From positions 1,984,001 to 2,048,000 of the forward strand of contig NC_057373.1 of the NCBI RefSeq assembly GCF_016906535.1: a stretch of DNA of 64,000 nt, read 5' to 3'. The notes beneath the pieces were generated by a model that worked only from the letters and a program-made list of their open reading frames with translations, did not search any database and was not told the DNA's origin. A program made the position numbers and the translations under genes. Shown piece by piece: positions 21,964 to 35,581 of the stretch (positions are counted from its first letter, which is position 1; every line of letters begins with the position of its first letter). Origin of the DNA: Rhizoctonia solani (Eukaryota; Basidiomycota; Agaricomycetes; Cantharellales; Ceratobasidiaceae).

Positions 21964-22660
21964 TCAGTGAGTTCGGTAGACAGCTTGCACAGGTTGACGA
22001 GATCCCTGAGCTGATGGGTAAACGTAGCGGGAAGATGACCTAGAGCTCTTGCGGCCCAACTTGGGGAACAAGCTGTTGCTTCCATCGTATACTTTCTGTG
22101 AGCGTGACATTCGGATTTAAGTAAGTTTGAATATGATGGTTAAAGCTCAGACATACCACTGTGCTGACCGGTTTGGGCCCAAGACCGAACAGGCGTCGGA
22201 CCATAGTAGAGATCGTTAATTTGCCATCTTCTGTATACTGCGGCTCATATCCGAGCTCGCTGCGGGAATGGCTACGAGAAGGAGGCTGGTTGCCACTTGA
22301 GCGCTCTATCAGAGTTGTGGATTAACCTACTCACGATAACGGTGATACTGGGCTCGCCAACTAGACTGGTGAAACTCCTTGAGCGAGGCAATGGCGGTCG
22401 ATGGAGGGTTGTCACACTGGCATAGCGTTCACGGTCGGGATAAGAGTACGAGCCGCCATAGGAACTTCCAGCATGGTAACGGCCAGACCCGTGCGATGAA
22501 GCAGAGCTGATGTACTGAAATTCCAAGGATGTTCAATCCTAGGGTAGACCCCATCACTTAGAAGACATACCACAGGACCACGCGAGTCGGACATAGATCG
22601 AGAGTGTGAATGGGACCGGTGGGAATGGCGTGAAGACGGATGGCTGTAAATAGTCGACAT
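21964..22660 (-). CDS. Small Ser/Arg/Tyr-rich protein of unknown function
   Basis: I do not recognise the family. The start is MSTIYSHPSSRHSHRSHSHS, giving a His/Ser/Arg-rich head. Next exons read YISSASSHGSGRYHAGSSYG, YASVTTLHRPPLPRSRSFTS with LVGEPSITVIV, then NQPPSRSHSRSELGYEPQYT and EDGKLTISTMVRRLFGLGPK. The last exon reads VYDGSNSLFPKLGRKSSRSS and ends AVYRTH. It is about 170 residues after splicing, strongly basic, with no membrane segment or signal peptide. The Arg-Ser pairs suggest a phosphorylated disordered protein. The conserved-looking core is DGKLTISTMVRRLFGLGP. Exon boundaries are supported by in-phase joins of coding-like text. Confidence 0.6.
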
Positions 22661-22964
22661 GGGGAAAGCCTGTGTTTCGGTTTTGTTGATTTATGTCACA
22701 GGGGATAATCAGGTGAAATCGTTTACGTTTGTACAAGTAAGAAGATACAAAACACGCTGGCCGGATGGGTGATATCGTGATGGTGGTGGAAATTGGGGTT
22801 CAATATGTCAAAAATAAGCCTCAAGGCAAGAAGAAGCGCTAGTTTAGGGATCAATCTGATCGACAGGACCGACAAATCAAAAGTTATAGAGAATTCTTGA
22901 AAATAACTGGGTTTATATTCACTATTACATGATACTAAACGCGGTACATGCATTAGCACAAACC
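22661..22964. other. Short intergenic region between Ser-rich gene and GH28 gene
   Basis: This is the promoter side of the Ser-rich gene and the 3' side of the GH28 gene, both on the minus strand. No additional feature is seen. Confidence 0.5.
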
Positions 22965-24696
22965 TCATGCAGGGGGGTATGGACTTCCAATGACATCTCC
23001 GGTGGTGCAGTTGAAGAGACCAGCTGAAGGTCCCGTAACGTTCAAGTTCAAGCATGTGTAAGAGGCCGCGCTGTAATTGAGAGGGGGACTAACGGACGAT
23101 GTGATTATCAGCCTCGTTCCACCTAAAAACAGCTCGGACTTACGATATGTTTATGTCTTGGAGATACACGGACCCACAGGCTCCTGGGCTGCAAACCAGC
23201 GACGCAACTGTAGAGTTGTATTTTCCGCTCGAAGTCCCGGTTATGTTCCGTAGGCTAATACTGATATTAATATGATTGGCGACTGTGCTTCAAAGACAGA
23301 AACTTACAAGACATTGTTGATTTTGATACCAGAAGGATAAGCAGTACAGTTTGCCACACTTGTTTTGTAACAGTTGTCGATCTAGATTAAGAGCGTTAGC
23401 ACTTGTGATGCACGCCACTAGAGTTTGCTCACTGTGATAGGGTAGTCGTTGTCGATGTTATGGAAGTTTGTGTAAATGACATTGTCAACAACTCCGTAGC
23501 CCCTGTTCTGGCCCGCAAAGGTCTGGAATAGTTTGGGCATTATTAGAGTTAAACGCAATACTCCCAAAATCTCCTTGCCTTGATTCTAACACCGTTTTCA
23601 GACTTGCTCATCCAGATGTTATCTGCGTGCGGTTTAGTCCCTAGTTAATAGATCCACGCCATCGAAATAAGCTTACCAACATAGATGTTACGAACTATAT
23701 CTTGAACTCCCGGGATTTCACCAAGAGACCCCACGGATATACCATGTGATTCTGTACACTGAAGGTTTCGAACAACGATATTCGTACTATCTGTTATCAA
23801 CTGTCTAAGCATATATCGATGATGTTTTTAGTAAGAAACCTACTTGGCTTAAAACTGACGCAATCATCTCCATTATGAATCACCGAGTCTCGGATGGTGA
23901 TGCCATCTGAGCGGTACGTGTCCCAACCATCTGTCTCCCGCATGTCTGCAGTCGAGTTCGAGACAGAGTTAACAGTGATGTATTCATAAACAACATCGCT
24001 GGACTCTTGAACAAGATTCGCCCATTTGGGAGTTCTGTGTGGCTTGGTAGGATCATTCGTTCGCAATTGGGGCCTCGAAGAACAAAGCTTACTTGTAAAA
24101 CGTGATGTTACTGATACGGGCATTATGTGCTTGGTGAACTACCAGTGTCAAAGGTGGGATCAAGGATACATTACTAGGCCGGGCATCCCACCAACTCTGC
24201 CCAGAGCCTTACCGATAGTTAGTCAACGCTTTAAGTTCAATCCTATGTTACTCACCATCAATCGTTCCTCCACCATCTAGAACGATATTTTCTCCACCAA
24301 ATAGCCAAATCGCTGAGTTCTTCTGATAGGGCACTACAAAAGCATTCCCTGCCCAGTAGGCGAAGTCGGGCTTCACACGCAGAGTACCTTCAAGCCGAAG
24401 GTGAGTCCCAAATAGACCAGTTGTATTCATTGCAGTGGCAATGTTCAAGGTTGTGCCTTTGGGAACACGGACCCGGGCATTGGACTGATGATCACCATAG
24501 GCATGCCAATCCTGAGCCACGTTTTGGATAGCACACGAGAAAATAAACTAACCTTGAGTGCTTTCACCAAATAAGGAGCATCATCTTTATCCTTCCCATG
24601 AGGCTTGACATCCGTCCACTTGGCATTTTGCTTTGAATCAGCGAGAGCGCATGGGCCAAGTGCGAAAGCAAGTGCAGCAACCAGCTGAGGTCTCAT
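22965..24696 (-). CDS. Glycoside hydrolase family 28, exo-polygalacturonase-like
   Basis: This is a secreted pectin-degrading enzyme. A signal peptide [20 protein letters not shown] opens the protein. Beta-helix signatures in order: [39 protein letters not shown], a later repeat with [20 protein letters not shown] leading to GDDCVSFKP (catalytic D-D), [20 protein letters not shown] (the G-H-G-like motif as S-H-G), and [15 protein letters not shown] (the R-I-K motif). The tail carries paired cysteines, for example [13 protein letters not shown], and ends [11 protein letters not shown]. The usual N-T-D is replaced by Y-R-S-D, as is common in exo-acting members. Many short introns interrupt it. 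A TATA-like box lies 43 bases upstream of the ATG. The enzyme suggests a plant-associated lifestyle. Confidence 0.88.
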
Positions 24697-25015
24697 GATA
24701 TTTAGCTGGGAATGAAGTCTGTATTGGAATCATGCTAGTTTTTATAGCAAAATATCGGGAGCGGAATGACCGGGCCGCCTGTGAAATACTATACTTCTAC
24801 CAAGCATGGCGGTGTTTTAAGTCCAGGAGTAGTGATCTCGACGCGCCAGATCTGGAAGTGGGACTAACGTGACTTTCATCATTCGCGCGTTCACGTGATA
24901 GTGACACTGTGATCTACAGTCTTGTCGGCTCGCCACTTGTTTTGTCCAAGTAATTGCAGCGCACATCCGGTTTTGTTGTCCTCGAGCTCGGAGCTTCTCA
25001 CCATTAAGCAAAATC
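24697..25015. promoter_or_regulatory. Divergent promoter region, GH28 gene and Nbs1 gene
   Basis: The start codons at 24696 (minus) and 25016 (plus) face away from each other. Apart from the TATA box at 24739 I see no further named element. Confidence 0.5.
24739..24746 (-). promoter_or_regulatory. Putative TATA box of the GH28 gene
   Basis: The minus strand reads TATAAAAA 43 bases before the start codon at 24696. It lies in the divergent 319-base region shared with the Nbs1 gene, which starts at 25016. Confidence 0.45.
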
Positions 25016-28000
25016 ATGTGGGTGATCTCTGGCCCGTTCGACGGGGTCCAGGAGGGCGTCAGTAAGCGGCTCAACATCTTACCTTGGTCGTTAATTGACG
25101 TTGTATATCGTAGAGGAGAAGTTACTAAAACCTGGAACAACTTATATCGTTGGACGTGCCAAGGCCGGACAGAGCATGCTGAACCGAATCAACTTGGAAC
25201 AAAAATCGATTAGCCACGAACATGTTGAAATCGTTGTCGGAAATTACGAGATTGACGATGTGGTAAGTCAGGTTCTAACGAGGCGACCCGTCATTTCTAA
25301 CATACGAGGAGCTTTAGCCAGACTCCCAAGCAAAACCTGTTGTCCAGTTGACTTTAAAGCGCGAGAAGGATATCATAGTTTCGAATCAGCGAGTTACCAA
25401 GGGCATGGTGTTTGATCTGGAAGCCGGGTCGGAAATTGCGTTGACGAACAAAATCTCGATTTAGTGAGTGTTCATCACCTGGTGTATCTAAAATTACTAA
25501 CATACGAAAGCGTGCTCTGGAAGCCAGTGGTCGTTGTCAATGCAGACAATCGAGTGAAAAAAGAGAGAATGAGGGAGATTGCGGCTTCAGCGGCCAAGAT
25601 AGGTACGATAATACCCTCGTCTCACATACCGTTCCCTGATTTTGCCTGTAGGTATAACCGTGTCGAAAACTTGGAGGGATGATGCCACCCATTTCGTTAC
25701 CCCTTCGATTAACATGTCACGACGGGTCCTACACTCGCTCATGCTCGGAATACCATTGGTGGATCTAAATTGGCTTGAGGAACTATTTCGCCGTGGTAAC
25801 ACTTTAACTGTTGAATCAGAACCAGAGGAGAATGGTGTGGTAGCACTTGAATATCATTTTCTTCTTCCGAACGAGCCAGACTTTCGTCCAAAATTGGTCA
25901 AGCCTGACGATGAAGACGAAGACATCACGCAATGGCCTCTTGAGCTATGGGATGCTAATCCGGCGAGAAGGACAATTTGGGATGGACTACAGTTTCATTT
26001 CTTTTGCGACGATACAGTAAGCACGGCTTTAGTAGTTTCAGTAGCAAACAAAGCTAAATTTATGGAAGGTTCCAACGGAATGGACAGATCAAGTTCAACT
26101 GGGAGGAGGTACTTTCAAGACTCATAACTACAACCCCGAAAACCTAGGAGAGGCGGTCACCACGGCGGAAGAAGCTAAACTTCTTTTCCAAAAGATTAGA
26201 CTTGAGGCCGAAAAGTTGAGCGGAGTTGCCTGTATGAAGTCACCTGTGGTGATAGTCATCAAACCGTCCGAATTGACAGGACTACTTGGCGAAACGATGT
26301 GGACCTTCTATCGAGAAGGAATGAAGGCGTAAGTTAGCCCAAGTATCGCGATTGGCCGTAAAGGCTAACAACGATCCAAGAAATGGCTTCAAATCTGTTG
26401 CTCCCAAAGACATCACGTTGGCAGTCCTCCGAATGGATGCGAAATCTATTGATTGTGGTCTAGAAACATTTGGATCTTCAACGGTCCTCGCACAGCCCAA
26501 GAAGAGCAGTAAGTAACAATTATCATAGGATATCCTAAAATTATTACTGAATATTAGCATATTCAAGCAATGCCGAATCCATCTTTCTCCAGTATTGTTC
26601 CGCCAAGCCACACTGGTGATGCATCTGCTCCAGGACTGCCATCAGTCATAACCACATCCGCGTCCAGAGCCCCGGAGCCATCTGAAGCTCCTATGCCTGA
26701 AGCACGCAGGCCCAGGCCCCTAAAGAAACTTCGACCGAAATCTCAAGAACGCTCGGAGATGCCACCACCTGAACCTGTCACGGAGGAAGCGTTTCTCGAA
26801 ACGACAGAGGATAAACATGACCAAGCGTCCGAAGTTTCTCGGCCACGAGTAAGTGTTTTTAACCAGCCATATACTATGTACTTATTTCCCCCAGCCACTT
26901 AAGCGACGAGTGAAAACAACTACTGTTGCAGAAGCGCTTGGATTGGACAACTCTAGTGCATCGATAACTGCAATAATACCCCTTGAAGAAGAACTTAAAC
27001 CTCAATTACCTCGGGCAGAAGCCAAAAAGCCGCAGAGACTGAACAGGCCTCCATCCTCGATTACCCTTCACGAGGGCTCTGAGATAGCCGCAGTATGTTC
27101 ACGGTTATATGCGTTATTTTGGAATGTAAACAAACTATGGATTTTCTAGTCCTCTACATCGCGACCTAATCGACTCAAACGGCGAGCCGATGTTTTGGCC
27201 GAGCGTACTACTACTGCGCCAACGCCTGTAGAAATTGATATTCCACAGGCACCTGCCCTTAAACGATACCGTCAATTATTTGAAGGAGTTGAACGAGCAG
27301 CTTCCTCTGTCGTTGAAGTTGATGAGGGTTCAACCATTAGTGCTGCTGCCTCCAACCAACCTTTCCAGTCCTTAGTATCAGCAGATGATACTAAGAAACG
27401 AAAATCCGCAGATCGAGATGATGTGGACGTGGAGGATGTCACTCGCGTTAAGCGGCGTGTCCTGGCTTCTGGGATCTCTCAACAATATAGCCATTTGGAC
27501 CAGAACACTACCACCAGTGAACCCGATCCAGGATCACAAGTAGCGACAAAACCTCATTTATTATCAACTGGTCAAGCGCATACAAGATCATCCGGGTCAC
27601 GGGGAGCAGCCCCAGGAGCTCCAGATAAAGACGGAGCACTCTTGCGTGCTCTAGCACAAACCGAGAATGAGGCCATCGCCGTGTCCAGGGATGGGAAACT
27701 CAAGGGTACTAAAAATGCTCCGATTGACCAAGATTTTGCCAATATGCGTATTGCAGAGGAAAAGGACAAGGAAGAAGCATCCCGACGTCGGGCAGAAGAA
27801 ATGCGCATTTGGGAGGAGTGCGAACGGGATGTCAACGTCCGAGGGAATTTCATGGTAGTTGAGTTCGTAGACCTCGTGCGTCGAAATCGTGGGCCACCCG
27901 CACGCAGTATCAACCCTGCCTGGGATGGGAAGCCAGATTTCAAGAAGTTCAAAAAGGTGTGTTTGTTTGTATACGAGCACTACTCATGCGACCTTAAACG

Positions 28001-28821
28001 TATTATTTTCAATTTGAAGAAAATAGTAGGGCCGAGAGTCGCACGGGTAGACGTCTTTCCTAATAACGATGCAAATGTCGATTATGGGATGGGAGATGGT
28101 AAGCGCCAGTTGTTAGCCGACCCTGTGGTCGCTCACAATCGTTTCAGACTATTGGGAACAAAAGGCTGCGCTGGCTGACGTGCGAGGCTCAAGTGAAGGA
28201 CCTCGTTCTAATATCCGCGTTCAGGATGACGACTCGGACACTCCTATGCCGAACATAACAAGGGGAGTGCGCGGCCATAAAGTAGCACATGCAACTACAC
28301 ACTCAAAGACAAGTGTTATATCCGAGCCGAAAGCAAAGATCAAGCCCCAACGCATCGCCTTATCGAGTGGCGAATCGGATGAAGATGGAATGAGGAAACT
28401 CAAGGGCGCCTCATCCAATGTCGGGATAGGAAAGCGCCGACTGGCTGTAGGATCTACACATAAGACGAACCTCGCAGATTTCGGTATGCGTGACGAGGAC
28501 TCAGGCTCAGAAGACGAGGGCGGATCTCGTAGTAGACGACTCCAGGAAGAACAATCTTTTGGAGCCTCGACAAAGGCTGGCGATGAAGATGCCGTTAGTT
28601 ATATGGTAGAACAAGAATCTCATCAAGTAACTACTACCGGGGCTCTTAGTCATATGTCAAGTTTGGGTGATGCAAGCCTAGGAGCCCGTAAACCAGCTAC
28701 ATCTAGTTCGTCGGTAATCAAACCTAGCAAACCAAAGAAGATTGTTGTAGCCGACAGCGACTCGGATGGGGGCGGGTTTAAAGGATTTGGCACCAAGAGG
28801 CGCAAACGGGGAGTGGCGTAG
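25016..28821 (+). CDS. NBS1: Nbs1/nibrin-like DNA double-strand-break repair protein (FHA-BRCT)
   Basis: This is a subunit of the Mre11-Rad50-Nbs1 complex that senses DNA breaks and recruits Tel1/ATM. The start MWVISGPFDG leads into an FHA domain: LLKPGTTYIVGRAKAGQS, then SISHEHVEIVV, where R, S and H are the phosphothreonine-binding positions. Tandem BRCT-like regions follow: ITVSKTWRDDATHFVTPSIN, ISM-type text near IPLVDLNWLEELFRRGN, and ENGVVALEYHFLLPNEPDF. A long basic, disordered middle follows. The C-terminal region has NFMVVEFVDLVRRN and DFKKFKK, the Mre11-binding signature known from nibrin. The very end DSDSDGGGFKGFGTKRRKRG combines acidic residues with an aromatic motif. It has about nine short introns. 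The domain order and FKKFKK make the call strong. Confidence 0.88.
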
Positions 28822-28878
28822 TGATTTATAGGTTCATATATGCATGCAGGACTATTTATAATACATCGTATTTCTTTT

Positions 28879-30211
28879 TCATTCTGGACTTGAATGGTCA
28901 TTGACTGGCCACCATATCGGGCGCCTTGGTTCGACTATCCAGGACTCTGTTCCTCTATCTCCCATCTGGGTGAAGTTCATCACCAGTTCCCCTTGTTCAA
29001 CGCCCCCGACATGTTCCAAGCGGAGCAATGCGAGCCCTACCCCCTGAGCATTGCTCAGCAAAGACCCAGTCCCTCTAGGGCGAGTGGGTCGTTGAGAATT
29101 AGTTTGCGATGAACTTGCGAGACGCTCAGCTTGAATGGATGTATGGATAGGTAGTGTTGGGATCGAAGGATCGGGCTTCAGTGGGCTTTCAGCCGTGTTA
29201 GAAGATGGTGCTAGAGTGAGCGATACGGGCATGATTCGCTTTCGAATCACCCCTGTATGATAAGTTCGAACGGTCAACTCTTGACCTACATAGCAACCTT
29301 TCCTAAAATCAACTTAAATGCCAAGTTAAAGATGGAATTCGATCGACTTGGCACGCTTGTTACTTACGTCCACCCATTAGGTCCACATCGGAATCCATGG
29401 GAAACGCTTGCTGTGGAACGATATCATATATACCCTCGGGCACTGCGTGGAGGATCCTATGGAGAGTAAATTGTATCTCGTCTTTTGTTATATCACATGA
29501 TAGATTCGCTAGCATGCGGGTCAGAAAGTAAAGCCAGGATTTGGGTGCTCAGCTACTGACGTTTATCTCCGGCACGAACCAACAGACGGTCGCCCATGCC
29601 AGGTGCCCGTAAATCCCGAGTTCCGATTATGTTCTGCGAATACTCGGCATCTAAACGATACTCGTTCTCCGCATATAGTGGTTCCATCGCACCACTTCGG
29701 CCAGCACGCCATTCTCTTGTAGTGGGAAAAGAACTTTCTTGTGATGCATTATTCCAGACACTCCAGACTTTCCATTCGTCCGAAACATCGCGTACACGAA
29801 CCTTGGAGCGTAGAACGTGTCGCTTTAGAAGAGAGAGAATTGGTGTGGCCTCTGATGAGCGATTATCATAGTCGATTAAATATCCTGGTCGACCATCACT
29901 GGAATACGGATAAATGAAGACATCGTACAAGACCCGCCCCTGCAAAAGGGTCAAAAATTGCATCCCTTAATTTCGAGCGTGTAGCTCACCTGAGCGGACA
30001 AAAAAACGGTATAGAAAGGATGATCCTTGATGGCTGACGCGACAATGCCATTGAGAAAGGCCTTCGAGTCCGTACCTGACACAGAAAGAACACCACGGTT
30101 CGACAGCTGACTAGCCAACTTTGAACCCGTTGCTGCAGATGAGAACCGGCGGATTCCAAAGCCAAGCAACTGAGACTGGGCAGATCGGCTCAGTCTCACC
30201 AAGTGCATCAT
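28879..30211 (-). CDS. IBA57: IBA57-like mitochondrial iron-sulfur cluster assembly factor
   Basis: This is a GcvT-fold protein acting with ISCA1/ISCA2 in late mitochondrial 4Fe-4S cluster assembly. The start [20 protein letters not shown] followed by RRFSSAATG is a good mitochondrial presequence. Next comes [20 protein letters not shown], then [34 protein letters not shown], and the hallmark [20 protein letters not shown] (K-G-C-Y-x-G-Q-E). The C-terminal domain with [14 protein letters not shown] ends NDHSSPE. The ATG at 30211 is preferred because the in-frame codon upstream at 30223 is GTG. It converges with Nbs1 (57 bases between stops) and diverges from the xylanase gene. Confidence 0.9.
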
Positions 30212-30634
30212 GGTTTGGTACACGAATGGTAAACATGATCCAATAGGAAGGCATGATGCATGGGACTATAGAGTACCACGATTAGTTGTAGGATCTTCAC
30301 GACTTGGAAATTGAGATGAGTTGGTTGAATTTATTCCCCGATACAGTACCAACATCCGTAATATTCCCCCATTACACCATGTCCTTGACCATGTGTACTT
30401 ACCCTCAATATCCCCATTTATATAAGTTCGTACCGGACTAGGACCTAAATGGAGCAATACGCATCCTAGCTTCCCTTCGCGTGACCGTGCCGTCTGTTAA
30501 GATGAACCAAGTCAATATACTTATGTACCTGACCAGCGGAATATAAAACATGAATCTAGTAAACAGACTTTGCTCTCCAGAGTTCTCCAGGCTCTTCCCC
30601 ACATCCTTCACGTCGATCCATCTCTGGAGTGAAC
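30212..30634. promoter_or_regulatory. Divergent promoter region, IBA57 and GH10 xylanase genes
   Basis: 423 bases separate the two start codons. A TATAAAA box serves the xylanase side at 30542. I see no gene here. Confidence 0.5.
30542..30548 (+). promoter_or_regulatory. Putative TATA box of the GH10 xylanase gene
   Basis: TATAAAA stands 93 bases before the ATG at 30635 and is followed by a pyrimidine-rich leader (TTCTCCAGGCTCTTCCCC). Confidence 0.5.
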
Positions 30635-31879
<1,245 letters not shown>

Positions 31880-32173
31880 GCAGTTCAACTGGCTGACATT
31901 GGCATTCGCTCTGTGCTACCAGTCATTATATTCATGTCGAATAGCATGACAATCCAACTCACTTCCTCAACACACTGCACATTGACTAGAAGCAGCAGAT
32001 AGCAGCGACATAGAATATTAAATAAGTACACGGCAGTACAGGCGGACGAATTACAGTGCCGGATTCATGGTATAAGTATGAGAGCGAACGATAGAAATGC
32101 GCGGGAAACTGAGGCGACAAGGTCAACACTGAAGATGATGTGCTGAGAGATAATGGCCAACATACAAAGCAGA

Positions 32174-32727
32174 TCAACTGGACTCCTCATCCTCATCAGC
32201 TTCCTTATCATCCTCACCCTCACTTGAGGCAACGGGGGCAGCCTTCTTGGTGGCCCGCTTCTTCTTGGGAGCAGCCTCCTTGTCGGCCTTTTCTTTGGGC
32301 TTAGGCTTGGGCTTCTCCTCGCGAACCTTGCCCTTGTTGGGCTGCACAGCAAACCGCATGTAAGCTCCAATGTAATAGAATCGATCGTATAGAAAACAGT
32401 ACTTACGTTGGCATCCGCATCTTTCCACTCGAGAGCAACCGCACGGAAGGCATCCTTGTGGGAGACATCAGGGTGCTGAAAAGACACAACATCAGCATCG
32501 GTGTTGGGTGACACGAATACGTGATCGTACCTCAGCCTTATAGGTAGGAAGGCGCTCCTTCATGAACCGCTGATAGGGCGAAGGCGTCTTTTCTTTGGTC
32601 TCTGCAGAATTTTTCTGTGGTTAGCGCGGGTAACGGAGTGAGTGTATGCGGTAACCAACATACCCTTTGGCTCCTTTGGCTCCTTGGCAGCCTTGGTGGT
32701 TTTGGTGGTGGTGGCGGCCTTGGGCAT
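32174..32727 (-). CDS. Small basic chromatin-type protein with HMG/YABBY-like box
   Basis: The start is MPKAATTTKTTKAAKEPKEP. A short intron follows, then ETKEKTPSPYQRFMKERLPT and YKAEHPDVSHKDAFRAVALE with WKDADANPNKGK. This is the HMG-box-like helical core seen in small fungal proteins labelled YABBY-like or nucleosome-binding: S-x-Y-x-x-F-M-K, then P-x-x-x-H-K-x-A-F, then W-K-D. The C-terminal tail is Lys/Pro/Ala-rich (EEKPKPKPKEKADKEAAPKK) and ends in an acidic stretch, EGEDDKEADEDEESS. It is about 130 residues. A nuclear, DNA-binding role is inferred from the family; the precise function is unknown. Confidence 0.72.
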
Positions 32728-32980
32728 TTTGACGGTCTATCGAACGAGGACGAGACGAGAGGAAGGTGGGATAATCGTGGGTGGAAGGGAGATGTTGGAC
32801 GGATGCTATCCTTCCGTCTCCTAGTCTTATAGGGCGGATGCTCCAAGCCAAAACAACTTCCTCACGTGCTAGGATCACGTGCTTTCACAAAAAACAACTC
32901 ATCAACGCCCACAAAACTGATAAAATAGCTCATGCTTCCTGTACGTTCTCAAGTAAAATTAAATAAGATGTACAAATTAA

Positions 32981-35429
32981 TTATTTCTGCTTCGAGTTAC
33001 GAGCGCTTCTTCTCGGTTGTCCGACGGATGTATGCACTCTCGTATCTCCCTCGGGCTATTAAGCGCCCATTAGTGCTGCCCATTCCAATGTAAACACAAA
33101 ATGCTCACCGCTGCAGTTTTATCTCCCAACTCTCCTAGCCCATCCCCTCCAATACCATTTATCGTTGCTTCAGTATTTTGTTCATCTATCGACACGCATT
33201 CATTCACTACTGTTTTCAGTGTATGCGTGTAAATTGGACATTGAACTTACCATGCACTTGGTTATTTTCTTGGACGCCCTCCAATGAGTTAACCGGTGCT
33301 TTTCCTTTTTTATTTTGTAACATTCCGCCCTCGGATACCACGACTTTAGCTTGTCCTTTAGGTTTTGGTCGCGGGCGAGGCTTCGGTCTTGCTCTAGGAG
33401 CAGACGCAGACGCGGCCACACCATTAGCCGACGAAATATCAGAGGGGCCTCGATCAAGATCGCCACTCGCCACAGGTGCCTCCTCTCCACTAGGAGATTG
33501 TGGAGATGCCTGAGCCTCTTTACGTTTCTTTCCCCGGTTTGACGCCTGAGCCTGTGCTTCAGCAGGGGATAAGCCACCATCCCGCAATTTGATCAGCATC
33601 TGATATCGCTTCGCGCACTTCAAATCCAACCCCGTCAGCCCTTTTCAGACAGTTTGAGGGAAATTGCTACATACTCGACTGTCAGTCCGTCCCGGAAGTA
33701 ATGCGGAGATTTTGCTCCAGGGTAATTTTTGACTGGCCGCATCAAAAAGGATTTTATCTTCCTAGTGGATGGTGAGCGAATTGTTGGCCATCATATCGTT
33801 CTTTACTTACTTCCTCCTCCCACGGTCCAGTCTTCAGACTTGGGTCTAGCATGTTCGACCATCGCTCACGACACTGAGCATCAGTCCGACCCTGAACGTA
33901 TTCCTGTACTCTTTACCCATACGTTTAGTAAGACATTTCCAATTGGGGGATAACTTACTTGGTCCACATTCGGCCAAAGGAAGCAACACCTTTGCGTAGT
34001 GCTTGATCTTCTTCCTTGGTCCATTTACCTTTTTTGATGGTTGGGCAGAGTGATTTGCTATATCGGAAGCTGCACTGGTTGGGTGTACGCGCCACATGGT
34101 TTGGTCTACCCGCCATCGCAGCATTCAGATGCAAAGCAACTAAATATAAGGTTTAGTGAGTTTCCCGAAGCATGTTAAAACGCAGTACCTTCTGGCCAAT
34201 TGCCCATTCCGTGACGTTGTATGCCTTCGAGTAGGAACTTGTCCTCGTCGTCGCTCCATGGGTTACCCGCCGCCCTGTCTCGACCTTTGGATGTTCCACC
34301 ACCTGGGTTTTCCTTGTCTTTCGAAGCAACTTCAAGTGGACTAGGTTCAAATACAAACTTTCTGAGACACTGAAGTGTCGTTCTATTTGTCTGGCAAGGC
34401 ACCAGCGGATCAGTTCGGCGTAGAGTTAGAAAATCAAACAAGCTCACCCCCAACTCCTGTGAAATTTCAACCCAATCAACGCGCAATTTCTCCCTATCCC
34501 TTTCCACGTCTGCAACCGGCTCGGATGAAGCCTCGTTGTGTATCTCCACAATTTGTTTCAGTTTCTCGTATTCTTCTGAGGACCAATTTGAGTGGCTGAT
34601 GGCAGGGAGCTCGGTGCTAACATACATGATACGGCATTGGTCTGCGCTTCGGGGCGGAATAGAGTCCATCTATAGCGGAATTGTCAGCAAGTCGTTTGTG
34701 TCTGGCTGAAACCATTACATTTTGCGCCACTGAGTTCCAGTTGATCTCTGGGTCATTCACGTCAAAATATGAATCGGGAAATTGTTGTACTGTCGTGAAT
34801 GGGTTTTCTCCTCTAAAGTTACGCAAGGGCGTTACTGTGTAATTCCGGGCGTATTCCAAGACATACATACCTCGCTTGAGCGCGCAGAGCATATAAACGC
34901 TTATTTTCTAGGATAACACTTGTATGAAGCAATCTTGTTTCGTCCCTTGTGACTGGAGTCGTGGTGAGCGTGAGCAATGTCGAAAGTTCATTTGACTTAC
35001 ACGGTCGCGTGGTGGTCATTTGTTCATACCACTGTCGTTGTTCAACTGTTTTACGAAACGGCGATGCCTTTCGCCCTATGAGTAATCACTCGAATATCGT
35101 GTTTAATAATTTGACTCACATCTCCCGCCAGTTGCTTGGCAGTTAATGTGTGGCGCAAGCCTTCAAAGTGTGTCCCATACACCGCAGTATCGACTTCTCC
35201 TGCCTCCTTATTTGGTGAGCCTTCAGGAAGTGCTGATTCGACTTTGGATAAGTTATTCTGTACATGCATTAGTTAGAAGCCATGCGTGAAATATCAACGA
35301 CTCAACGATGAGTTTGTCCAATTGGTCCTGCTCATTTTCGAGGTCCTGGATGTACTTGGAGAGTTGTTCTTGAAGTTTCGTATTCTCTCCCAATGCTTTC
35401 TGTGTGGTATCTATAGCTTCATTGTCCAT
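32981..35429 (-). CDS. Multi-repeat Myb/SANT protein, SNAPC4-like
   Basis: The start is MDNEAIDTTQKALGENTKLQ, a coiled-coil head, followed by ALKRGMYVLEYARNYTVTPL. Myb repeats follow: SNWSSEEYEKLKQIVEIHNE, NPWSDDEDKFLLEGIQRHGM with GNWPEVALHL, GKWTKEEDQALRKGVASFGR with MWTKVQEYVQGRTDAQCRER, and GPWEEEEDKILFDAASQKLP with WSKISALLPGRTDSRCMKRY. The layout of successive Myb repeats after an N-terminal helix resembles SNAPC4, the large subunit of the snRNA-activating complex. The tail is basic (ARPKPRPRPKPKGQAKVVV). An open-frame end at 33216 reads through a GTAAGT donor. Splicing there and at a second 53-base intron gives a tail ending QPRRSARNSKQK with the stop at 32981, which I prefer. Confidence 0.65.
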
Positions 35430-35581
35430 GTTTTCCCAGTCAAGAGAAGAGTGTTATAGACTGACACAAAGTCTAGGATGATCGTTCAGAAACGCTCAGT
35501 TCTTCGCACGTGACACAAATTAGGTTCACTGCGTCAGAACCCGATACAAATATTACCACGAGTCTAATTTCGACCACGGCC
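35430..35581. promoter_or_regulatory. Divergent promoter of the SNAPC4-like and SND2 genes
   Basis: 152 bases separate the two ATGs. No TATA box is visible. Confidence 0.45.
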
